Part shown: piece by piece, positions 1-6,461 of the stretch
How the letters are laid out: each line of letters begins with the position of its first letter
Position numbering within the stretch: position 1 is the stretch's first letter
Source of the DNA: JAJTFW01 sp046160245
Lineage (GTDB): Bacteria; Bacteroidota; Bacteroidia; AKYH767-A; OLB10
Direction of reading: 5' to 3'
NCBI GenBank assembly: GCA_046160245.1
Contig: JBJXGU010000182.1
Span: 1-6,483, forward strand
Length of the DNA: 6,483 nt
Position numbers and translations under genes: made by a program
Notes under the pieces: generated by a model
The model's input: only the letters and a program-made list of their open reading frames with translations
What the model was told of the DNA's origin: nothing
Databases searched by the model: none

Positions 1-1273
1 TAACTCCGAAATCTGATGGATCAACATCTATATCCTTTCTATCAACCGCTCCACTTGGGTATCCAGAAATCAATGTTCCTAATCCAGCATCATAAACAGC
101 ATCCGCCATTGGATCCCCATTGTGCACTGCAACAATTATAGCACTACCTGCATAAACAGTATCAAATTGTTCGGTATAAACGGCACCACGTGGACACCAT
201 CCGCACCATGTTCCGGTACCTTCTTCCATCAATACTCTCTTTGTTGGTTGAAATGAAAGACCAGTCACCACAGAACTTAAAGTATCATCAGTATGATCAG
301 CATCTCCAACAATATCAACCCAAACTTTTACTGGATAAGGTACAGCAGAAGAAACATTTAATGGAGTGCTATGAATAAACGAATAAGTAGTATTTGAAAG
401 AATGTTCAAATTAGTAAGTGAATACGTATACGTAGTACCGCCAGTCTCATACTTAACATCCATATTAGTAATTGTGTTTGCTCCTAAATTCTGAACAACA
501 CCCTCAACAAATACAGAACCTGGTACGATTAAATATTTATCAAGTGTTAATGTCTTTAATTTTGCTTGATCTGCAGCTTGTGTCCCATAAGCAAATTCAT
601 AATAGGTATTATCAGCAGCTGAAGGGTCGGCTGTAGCAACCGTTGCAAGTGCTGGAGATCCAGCGATAGCTATCGCAGTTGTTGAATTTATTTGAATACC
701 TGCCGAAGCATTGTAAGGACCACTGTGTCGTTGATCAACAATGTAAATTTTATTCGTTGTCTCTTCCAATACTATTGACCAGTATGTCCATGCGTTTGCA
801 GTGGCATTTGAGTAAGAAGAAAAGAACAACCAATATTGACGATTTGGAGCAGAACCAAAAGTTTTTGTAACCACATTATCATTAGTTCCTGTTCCACGAA
901 TTCCCATGATACAAACTGAATTATCAGGAATTGTTGCATTGGGTAATGCAAGAGTTGAATAAGCAGGAACTGTAGCAGCACCTGTCGTAAAGGTTAAAAC
1001 ACCGCTTGTGGAAACTTTAAACTGAGTTACTGCTGCTCCATTGAAATTAAATGCAAACGGGAGATTAGTAACTGCAGACCAAGCTGGTGTTGCTGATGGA
1101 GCTCTTAGAACTGTCCAAGAAGCATCTAAACCACCACCGACAGGATACTCAGCATCGTTGTTTAGTCCGCCTGGATTAGCACCTGCATTTTGATACGGAA
1201 CATAATAATATTGTGCACTAGCAACAGTTGTTAATAATACAAACGCTGCAATTAAGTTGTAAAACTTCTTCAT
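1..1273 (-). CDS. Secreted Omp28-like protein with C-G-W-C thioredoxin-type motif (C-terminus off window)
   Basis: An uninterrupted minus-strand frame runs from the ATG at 1273-1271 to the left edge: 424 codons and no stop, so the C-terminus is missing. The first 20 or so residues (MKKFYNLIAAFVLLTTVASA, then Q) are a signal peptide with the A-Q junction common in Bacteroidota, which fixes the start. Residues about 21-230 are rich in G, T, S, N and aromatics and look like a secreted beta-sandwich. Residues about 240-340 resemble a CARDB/Ig-like domain, with the stretches FVEGVVQNLG and YPVKVWVDIVGD. A thioredoxin-like region then begins with M349-E-E-G-T-G-T-W-C357-G-W-C360-P-R-G, the hallmark of the Omp28-related family. 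The likely site is the periplasm, outer membrane or outside the cell. The two Cys may be redox active, but the partner is unknown. A type IX secretion sorting domain is possible in the missing C-terminus but cannot be seen. The gene is divergent from the deacetylase operon. Confidence 0.9.
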   Translation of the reverse strand, partial: MKKFYNLIAAFVLLTTVASAQYYYVPYQNAGANPGGLNNDAEYPVGGGLDASWTVLRAPSATPAWSAVTNLPFAFNFNGAAVTQFKVSTSGVLTFTTGAATVPAYSTLALPNATIPDNSVCIMGIRGTGTNDNVVTKTFGSAPNRQYWLFFSSYSNATANAWTYWSIVLEETTNKIYIVDQRHSGPYNASAGIQINSTTAIAIAGSPALATVATADPSAADNTYYEFAYGTQAADQAKLKTLTLDKYLIVPGSVFVEGVVQNLGANTITNMDVKYETGGTTYTYSLTNLNILSNTTYSFIHSTPLNVSSAVPYPVKVWVDIVGDADHTDDTLSSVVTGLSFQPTKRVLMEEGTGTWCGWCPRGAVYTEQFDTVYAGSAIIVAVHNGDPMADAVYDAGLGTLISGYPSGAVDRKDIDVDPSDFGV

Positions 1274-1304
1274 TTGATATTTTTTAGTTTTGAGATTGAA
1301 TGAC

Positions 1305-1312
1305 CAAAGATA
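1305..1312 (-). promoter_or_regulatory. Candidate -7 promoter element for the Omp28-like gene
   Basis: The minus strand reads TATCTTTG, an exact match to the Bacteroidetes -7 consensus TAnnTTTG, with 31 bases between it and the ATG. A matching -33 TTTG element is not evident at the usual spacing, so the call rests on one element and on position. Confidence 0.45.
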
Positions 1313-1477
1313 CTAAATCTATCCGCTCACTAGTCCATTCGAAAAGCAACCTGCAAAAATATCTTTTTATTGATTATCAACACATTACAACTTGAAGTCT
1401 AAAATTTTACTTAATCCTGATAAATCGAATAATTCTAAATTACTCGGCACTCAAATTTTTAAATCATACTAAATCTA
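1310..1477. repeat. 12-bp direct repeat ATACTAAATCTA, two copies
   Basis: Identical 12-mers lie at 1310-1321 and 1466-1477, 156 bases apart in the same orientation, and both are in the divergent spacer. The left copy overlaps the candidate leftward -7 element by three bases. The flanking bases differ, so the identity is exactly 12 bp. It could be a regulator binding site or chance in A/T-rich DNA. Confidence 0.4.
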
Positions 1478-1528
1478 AAATCTCTTTTTAGCCAATTAAA
1501 ATAAACGAATACGGTCCACTAGAATTTT

Positions 1529-1540
1529 GATAATATTATC
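1529..1540. repeat. 12-bp palindrome GATAATATTATC at the operon promoter
   Basis: This is a perfect inverted repeat with no spacer. Its last four bases are the first four of the candidate -7 element TATCTTTG (1537-1544). The position would suit an operator, but palindromes of this size occur by chance in A/T-rich sequence. Confidence 0.35.
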
Positions 1541-1544
1541 TTTG
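1537..1544 (+). promoter_or_regulatory. Candidate -7 promoter element for the deacetylase-symporter operon
   Basis: TATCTTTG matches the Bacteroidetes TAnnTTTG consensus exactly and ends 20 bases before the ATG at 1565, which implies a short leader. A TTTG at 1526-1529 is too close to serve as the -33 element, and nothing convincing occurs further upstream. Confidence 0.5.
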
Positions 1545-1564
1545 AAGCAAATTAATAATTCTTC

Positions 1565-4030
1565 ATGAAAAAAAATTACACTTTACTCTTTGTAACACTC
1601 TGCATATTTTACAATCAACTATCGGCTCAAAGTTCAACTGAAATATTTCAAGCTATAAAAAAATTAGAAGTTACGACTACCGTACTTTACATTGCAGCGC
1701 ATCCTGACGATGAAAATACTCGACTCATCACTTGGATGTCAAAAGAAAAACTTTTCCGAACCGCTTATATTTCCTTAACGCGAGGGGATGGAGGCCAAAA
1801 TTTAATAGGCTCTGAGTTAAGTGAAAATTTAGGACTCATTCGCACCAGAGAGCTGATGGCCGCCAGATCCATTGATGGTGGAGAACAATATTTTACCCGA
1901 GCCAATGACTTTGGTTACTCAAAAACATCAGAAGAAACCTTAGATTTTTGGGAGAAGGAAAAAGTGTTGGAAGACATGGTATATGTGATTCGAAAAATTA
2001 AGCCGGATGTAATGATTTGTCGCTTTCCACCCGACAGCAGAGCGGGACATGGGCATCATAGCTCAAGCGCTATTTTAGCGAAAGAAGCATTTGATGCTGC
2101 ATCGGATGCTTCGAAATTCCCTTATCAGGTTGAAGAATTTGGAATCTGGCAAGTAAAAAGAATTTACTGGAACACCTTTCGTTTTGGGTCCAACAACACC
2201 ATTACCGAACAACAAATAAAAATTGATGCAGGTGGATATAACATCCTGGACGGAAAAAGCAATGGAGAATTAGCTGCTGAAAGTAGATCGCAACATAAAA
2301 GTCAAGGATTTGGTGTTCCCAGTCAACGCGGAACCCAACTAGAATATTTTAATCCAGTTGCAGGAGATACCTTGGTTTCTGATCCTTTTGTTAACCTACC
2401 CTCCCTATGGGAACAATCTCCAAATGGAAAAGCAATCTCCACCTTATTACAAAAAATAATTAAAGACTATAATTTTCAAAATCCATCAGCGTCCATCGAT
2501 GATTTATTAATGGCTCGATCTCTTATCCGGAAAATGCCTTCCAGCACTATACAGATTCAAAAATTACGAGAAATTGAAAAAATAATTAAAGATGCACTTG
2601 GATTATGGACTGCGGCCTATTCCTTTAGAGAAAGATATGCTGAGCAAGATACCATACACATTACATTTCAATCCATCATTAGGAATTATCCGGCAGCAAC
2701 GTTGAAAGTTAACTCAGCGATTTATTCCGACTCATCCAATACCATTTCACTCGCTAAACAAATTTTTCAATCTCGAAAAATGGTACTTGCCGGAAGCAAA
2801 ACCAATACACAGCCCTATTGGCTAAAAGAAAATCATCCCATTGGAGTGTTTACTATTCAAAATAAAAATGAAATTGGCAAGCCATGGAATGATTCGCCCC
2901 TGCTTGTTTCCGCCGAACTATTTATAAAAAACGATACGTTAAACATTCAAATTCCTATATCCTATAAAGAGACGGATCCTGTGCGCGGTGAGCTTATTCA
3001 TCCTTTAATAATTTCTCCTTTGCTTACAGGTAATCTCTCTGAAAACACTTCCATTTTTGTAAACGATCAATTTAAAACCTACGAACTCAACATCCATTAT
3101 TGGGGAGCTATCGATACGAGTATTACGATACAATCTAAAATCTCTAATCCTGATTGGAAGTCTAGTTTTAATGATACCATTATTCATTTTAAGGCCAACT
3201 CCTCTACCATTAGCCTACGATTTTCCATACAACCTATTGGTGCTACTTCCAATCATGGAACATTATCGTTCAGCTTCAAAACACCCAATGAAAAATCGAA
3301 TAATTTACTTGGAAATACAACCATCAACTACAATCATATTCCGAGAATCACATGGTTTCCTAAATTACAAATCGATCTTCAGAAATCAGATATCAAAATT
3401 GGAAGTAAGGAACTTCTATACATAAAAGGTGCTGGTGATGAAGTAGCAACTTCTTTGAGGAAAATTGGATTTGTTGTAGAAGAGGTAAATGCTATCGCAC
3501 TTCACAGTATGGATCTTAAAAAATACGATGCTATCATCACTGGAATTAGAGCCTACAATACAGATGACGAACTCGCAAATTTACATCAGCAATTATTTAA
3601 GTACATGGAAGAAGGAGGAACTTTTATTGTGCAATACAATACAAATTCGAATCTACATCCATCCACCTTTAAAACTCCGTATCCATTCTCCATCAGTAGA
3701 AATCGTGTTACGGACGAATTAGCCAAAGTTGCATTTACAAATCCAGAAGATCCCATTTTCAATTCGCCCAATAAATTAACGGAAAAAGATTTTGAAGGAT
3801 GGGTGCAAGAACGAGGACTTTATTTTGCCAGTAAAATTGATAGCAATTACACCAATTTAATTTTAATGAATGACAAGGAAGAAAGTCCACAAGAGGGAAG
3901 TTTAATTCGTTGTCAATATGGAAAAGGAAAATTCTACTACACCGGACTTTCCTTTTTCCGTCAACTTCCAGCGGGTGTACCGGGAGCCTACAAATTATTT
4001 GCGAATATGATTGGGCAGAAAAAACAATGA
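1565..4030 (+). CDS. Exported PIG-L/LmbE-family deacetylase with C-terminal amidotransferase-like domain
   Basis: This is an 821-residue protein. Residues 1-21 form a signal peptide (MKKNYTLLFVTLCIFYNQLSA, cleaved before Q22), so it acts outside the cytoplasm. The PIG-L domain covers about residues 38-260. It carries the A-H46-P-D48-D49-E50 motif and H162-G-H-H165. By comparison with MshB-type enzymes, H46, D49 and H165 would bind zinc and D48 would be the general base, so the catalytic set looks complete. Family members hydrolyse N-acyl groups from GlcNAc-type sugars; the substrate here is not known. Residues about 260-360 are helical, and 360-595 look like beta-sandwich domains. Residues about 597-818 resemble a class I glutamine-amidotransferase/ThuA-like fold (YDAIITGIRAYN, EEGGTFIVQYN, YGKGKFYYTGL) but show no nucleophile elbow: the only Cys outside the signal peptide are C152 and C783. 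The gene is therefore far longer than single-domain PIG-L enzymes of about 230 aa. The stop overlaps the next start (ATGA). Confidence 0.93.
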   Translation: MKKNYTLLFVTLCIFYNQLSAQSSTEIFQAIKKLEVTTTVLYIAAHPDDENTRLITWMSKEKLFRTAYISLTRGDGGQNLIGSELSENLGLIRTRELMAARSIDGGEQYFTRANDFGYSKTSEETLDFWEKEKVLEDMVYVIRKIKPDVMICRFPPDSRAGHGHHSSSAILAKEAFDAASDASKFPYQVEEFGIWQVKRIYWNTFRFGSNNTITEQQIKIDAGGYNILDGKSNGELAAESRSQHKSQGFGVPSQRGTQLEYFNPVAGDTLVSDPFVNLPSLWEQSPNGKAISTLLQKIIKDYNFQNPSASIDDLLMARSLIRKMPSSTIQIQKLREIEKIIKDALGLWTAAYSFRERYAEQDTIHITFQSIIRNYPAATLKVNSAIYSDSSNTISLAKQIFQSRKMVLAGSKTNTQPYWLKENHPIGVFTIQNKNEIGKPWNDSPLLVSAELFIKNDTLNIQIPISYKETDPVRGELIHPLIISPLLTGNLSENTSIFVNDQFKTYELNIHYWGAIDTSITIQSKISNPDWKSSFNDTIIHFKANSSTISLRFSIQPIGATSNHGTLSFSFKTPNEKSNNLLGNTTINYNHIPRITWFPKLQIDLQKSDIKIGSKELLYIKGAGDEVATSLRKIGFVVEEVNAIALHSMDLKKYDAIITGIRAYNTDDELANLHQQLFKYMEEGGTFIVQYNTNSNLHPSTFKTPYPFSISRNRVTDELAKVAFTNPEDPIFNSPNKLTEKDFEGWVQERGLYFASKIDSNYTNLILMNDKEESPQEGSLIRCQYGKGKFYYTGLSFFRQLPAGVPGAYKLFANMIGQKKQ

Positions 4031-4137
4031 ACGAGTCGAACACCAAACATTTTTGGAGAAAGAAATATGGAGCCTTGCTCCTATTCCTCGTTTTGCAAAT
4101 TATTTTCTACGCTTATTTTAGTCAATTTTTCCAATGA
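4027..4137 (+). CDS. 36-aa single-pass membrane miniprotein between deacetylase and symporter
   Basis: ATG at 4027 overlaps the deacetylase TGA (4028-4030), and its own TGA (4135-4137) overlaps the symporter ATG at 4134, so it fills the gap exactly. The product has a polar, basic N-terminus (MNESNTKHFWRKKYG, with K7, R11, K12, K13) followed by one hydrophobic segment at about residues 15-34 (ALLLFLVLQIIFYAYFSQFF). The positive-inside rule predicts N-in, C-out topology. I do not recognise a family. Possible roles are a small accessory subunit of the symporter, in the manner of other one-helix membrane subunits such as KdpF or CydX, a regulator tethering the deacetylase to the symporter, or simply a translated relay ORF that carries ribosomes to the symporter start. 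The in-frame ATG at 3910 would give 75 aa but lies deep inside the deacetylase gene and is unlikely. Evidence that it is translated is positional and compositional only. Confidence 0.7.
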   Translation: MNESNTKHFWRKKYGALLLFLVLQIIFYAYFSQFFQ

Positions 4138-5846
4138 GTACCATCGACTGGATTGTGTTATGCCTAACGATGGTAACGATCATCGTGTATGGCATGGTAA
4201 AAAGCAGAGGGCAAACAGACCTCAACAGTTATTTCTTAAATAACAGATCCATGCCTTGGTACATGATTTTATTTTCCATCATGGCCACACAAGCCAGTGC
4301 AATTACATTTCTCTCCGCACCTGGTCAAGCCTATACGGATGGAATGCGATTCGTACAATATTATTTTGGGCTTCCCTTAGCGATGATTTTTATTTGTGTC
4401 TTCCTGCTTCCTGTTTATCAAAAAATAAATATTTATACGGCTTATGAATATTTAGAAAAACGATTCGACAGAAAAACAAGACTGCTCACCAGCTTTCTAT
4501 TCCTTCTTCAGCGAGGACTTAGTACCGGAATCAGTATTTATGCGCCATCGATTATTCTTTCCTCATTGATGGGATGGAACATTTATCTCACCAACGTTAT
4601 TATGGGAGGCTTCTTAATCATTTACACGGTGAGTGGTGGAGTAAAAGCCATTTCATACACGCAAACGCAACAACTTATCATCATATTTATTGCGATGTTC
4701 ATCGCAGGCTATATGCTCATTCATTTACTTCCCGATTCCATGAGCTTAATGGACTCTTTAAGCATTGCAGGAGCCTCACAAAAACTAAATGTGATCACTA
4801 CAGGTTTTACAGAGAAAGGATTTGACTGGAAGGATAAGTACAATCTTTTCAGTGGAATCATCGGTGGATTTTTTCTAGCACTGTCCTATTTTGGTACCGA
4901 TCAATCACAGGTAGGACGCTACTTAACGGCAAAAAATTTGAGTGAAAGTAGAAGAGGATTATTAATGAATGGATTTGTAAAAATTCCAATGCAATTTTTA
5001 ATTTTACTTGTAGGCGCCATGGTTTTTACTTTTTACACCTTTTATGAAGGGCCGATTAACTACAACAGTAAACAGCTTGAGCAAGCCAGGAGTAGTATTA
5101 CAGGGCAAGAAATAATAAATCTCGAGACACAATATTCAGCAGTAAGAAAACAAAATGAATTAGCTGCTGTTCACTTTTTAGATGCTAAGAAACGAAACGA
5201 TATAGAATCGGAACAAAAATTCAAAAACGAACTTACCCAACATAATCACGAACTACTTTCCCTTCGGAAGTCTGCAGCAGAACAAATAAAAAAATCTGAT
5301 CCGTTAGCGGACACCAACGACACCAATTATATTTTTCTTCATTTTGTTGTCCATCATTTACCTAAGGGATTGGTCGGATTGCTCATTGCCATCATCTTTT
5401 TAGCCGCTTGGGGCTCCATAGCTGCTGCCTTAAATTCCCTTGCCTCAACTTGTGTGGTGGATTGGCATCATCAAATTCGACCCAAGGAGAGAACCGATAA
5501 AAAGAATCTTTTCCTCTCGCGTCTTTACACCTTTGGCTGGGGAATATTCTCCATTTTGGTAGCTTCTATCGCAGGCAAACTCGGCTCATTGATTGAAGCC
5601 GTAAATATATTGGGCTCTCTCTTTTATGGAACCATTCTGGGGATCTTTATGGTGGCTTTATTCTTAAAATCCATTAATGGACATGCAGTTTTTATTGCAG
5701 CCCTGCTTACTGAAGTGATCGTAATTACTATTTACGTCTCTGATACTATATCATTCTTATGGCTCAATTTGATTGGTTGTTTTTTGGTGATTTTAATCGC
5801 ATTTTTACTAAAATTAGTGACGAAAAGGACTATAATTCCAACTTAG
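4134..5846 (+). CDS. Sodium:solute symporter (SSF family) with periplasmic coiled-coil insertion
   Basis: This 570-residue polytopic protein of the SSS/SSF family (the PutP and vSGLT superfamily, LeuT fold) has about 13 predicted helices: 4-22, 41-62, 73-95, 114-142, 150-168, 176-199, 235-254, 282-304, 411-441, 459-480, 484-511, 516-535 and 541-560. The family signature is YFGTDQSQVGRYLTAKNLSE starting near residue 252. S428, in the segment GSIAAALNS, falls by hand alignment where SSF proteins place a sodium-site hydroxyl residue. Basic loops at 96-113, 255-281, 442-458 and the C-terminus fit a cytoplasmic location, with the N-terminus outside. Residues about 306-398 form a hydrophilic, helix-forming insertion on the periplasmic side. 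The substrate is unknown; the gene order suggests an amino sugar or other product of the upstream deacetylase. No Shine-Dalgarno sequence precedes the ATG (the upstream bases are pyrimidine-rich), which suggests coupling to translation of the 36-aa ORF. Confidence 0.93.
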   Translation: MSTIDWIVLCLTMVTIIVYGMVKSRGQTDLNSYFLNNRSMPWYMILFSIMATQASAITFLSAPGQAYTDGMRFVQYYFGLPLAMIFICVFLLPVYQKINIYTAYEYLEKRFDRKTRLLTSFLFLLQRGLSTGISIYAPSIILSSLMGWNIYLTNVIMGGFLIIYTVSGGVKAISYTQTQQLIIIFIAMFIAGYMLIHLLPDSMSLMDSLSIAGASQKLNVITTGFTEKGFDWKDKYNLFSGIIGGFFLALSYFGTDQSQVGRYLTAKNLSESRRGLLMNGFVKIPMQFLILLVGAMVFTFYTFYEGPINYNSKQLEQARSSITGQEIINLETQYSAVRKQNELAAVHFLDAKKRNDIESEQKFKNELTQHNHELLSLRKSAAEQIKKSDPLADTNDTNYIFLHFVVHHLPKGLVGLLIAIIFLAAWGSIAAALNSLASTCVVDWHHQIRPKERTDKKNLFLSRLYTFGWGIFSILVASIAGKLGSLIEAVNILGSLFYGTILGIFMVALFLKSINGHAVFIAALLTEVIVITIYVSDTISFLWLNLIGCFLVILIAFLLKLVTKRTIIPT

Positions 5847-5848
5847 AC

Positions 5849-5868
5849 AAATATCATCTTTGATATTT
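5849..5868 (+). terminator. A/T-rich hairpin after the symporter gene
   Basis: The arms AAATATCA (5849-5856) and TGATATTT (5861-5868) pair perfectly over 8 bp around a TCTT loop, starting two bases after the symporter stop. Only two pairs are G-C and no long T-run follows, so termination would be weak. The right arm overlaps the candidate promoter motif of the next gene, so it could be an operator instead. Confidence 0.35.
5855..5862 (+). promoter_or_regulatory. Candidate -7 promoter element for the lipoprotein gene
   Basis: CATCTTTG has one mismatch to TAnnTTTG and shares ATCTTTG with the two other candidate promoters in the window. It ends 50 bases before the ATG at 5913. No clear -33 element was seen. 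It lies inside the hairpin at 5849-5868. Confidence 0.3.
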
Positions 5869-5912
5869 CTGAAAATAGTTTTAAATTGCACAAATTTTAA
5901 CATTTAAAAATC

Positions 5913-6461
5913 ATGAGAAATCTACTTAGTTTAGCAATAGTATTCATGCTTATTACCCTCTCCACTTCCTGCGATGATGAAAGTTTAACTGGGTTTAGTT
6001 TTTCAAACGACTACGCTACAGCCACCATTACAGTAGACCCAACCACCATGCAGGGCGACATTGACTTAGGCGTAATCGAATTTGAAAGTGATATTCAAGG
6101 CCTTGTTTCTGGTCAAGGAGTTGGTGTTGACAATTTGAAATCGATTAAAGTAACAGCTATTAAACTTAAAATTGAAGACACGGATTCAACGCCTTACACC
6201 TTTGATCTGGTTACTAGAATCAAAAGTGAAATTAGTAATTTGGCCGGCACTTCTCTGATTGAATTTGCCGGAAAGGATCCTGTGCCAACCGGTGGGCCAA
6301 CAGAAATATTTTTAGATGTTCAGGACGTAGAATTAATAAACTACTTCAAACAAACTAAATTTAAAGTAAGACTTAAGGGCTTTACAACAGGTCCAATAGA
6401 TCATAGTTTTAATGTTAAACTCACGATGGCTGCTACGTTTAAAGGCGAAGTACTTAAATAA
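5913..6461 (+). CDS. Lipoprotein of unknown function
   Basis: This 182-residue protein has a lipoprotein signal peptide: basic start MRN, hydrophobic core, and lipobox L-S-T-S-C with the modified Cys at residue 20. The residues after the Cys are D-D-E-S; acidic residues in this position act as a surface-export signal for lipoproteins in studied Bacteroidota, so an outer-membrane, perhaps cell-surface, location is likely. The mature part is beta-rich with alternating hydrophobic residues (for example SIKVTAIKLKIEDT and KFKVRLKGF) and has no further Cys, which suggests a small beta-sandwich. I do not recognise the family, and no catalytic motif is evident. It starts 66 bases after the symporter stop, in the same direction, with an A/T-rich leader (TTTAAAAATC before the ATG). 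It may have its own promoter or be read through from the operon. Confidence 0.85.
   Translation: MRNLLSLAIVFMLITLSTSCDDESLTGFSFSNDYATATITVDPTTMQGDIDLGVIEFESDIQGLVSGQGVGVDNLKSIKVTAIKLKIEDTDSTPYTFDLVTRIKSEISNLAGTSLIEFAGKDPVPTGGPTEIFLDVQDVELINYFKQTKFKVRLKGFTTGPIDHSFNVKLTMAATFKGEVLK

Larger units (their letters stand above)
1274..1564. other. Divergent intergenic region
   Basis: This 291-base A/T-rich spacer separates the divergent Omp28-like and deacetylase genes. I see no credible coding frame in it. It contains a promoter-like TATCTTTG facing each gene, a 12-bp palindrome beside the rightward one, and a 12-bp direct repeat. The middle, about 1340-1460, shows nothing recognisable. Confidence 0.7.

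Noticed and set aside
663..676. 14-bp perfect palindrome GCGATAGCTATCGC
   Set aside because: It lies inside the Omp28-like coding sequence and is produced by alternating Ala and Ile codons (AIAIA). One palindrome of this size is expected by chance in a window of several kilobases.
190..870. Short plus-strand frames (190-378, 679-870) opposite the Omp28-like gene
   Set aside because: They lie on the opposite strand of a convincing 424-codon secreted-protein frame and have no signal or domain features.
1340..1460. Possible small RNA or CRISPR-like repeats in the divergent spacer
   Set aside because: There is no stable stem-loop, no regularly spaced repeat and no GC-rich segment; it looks like ordinary A/T-rich spacer.
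3759..4046. 95-codon minus-strand frame opposite the end of the deacetylase gene
   Set aside because: It is fully antisense to a well-supported gene, has no recognisable domain, and its composition fits a shadow of the plus-strand frame.
3910..4137. Longer 75-aa version of the miniprotein starting at the ATG at 3910
   Set aside because: It would overlap the 3' end of the deacetylase gene by about 120 bases, and the extra N-terminal residues look like out-of-frame translation. The ATG at 4027, overlapping the stop, is the better start.
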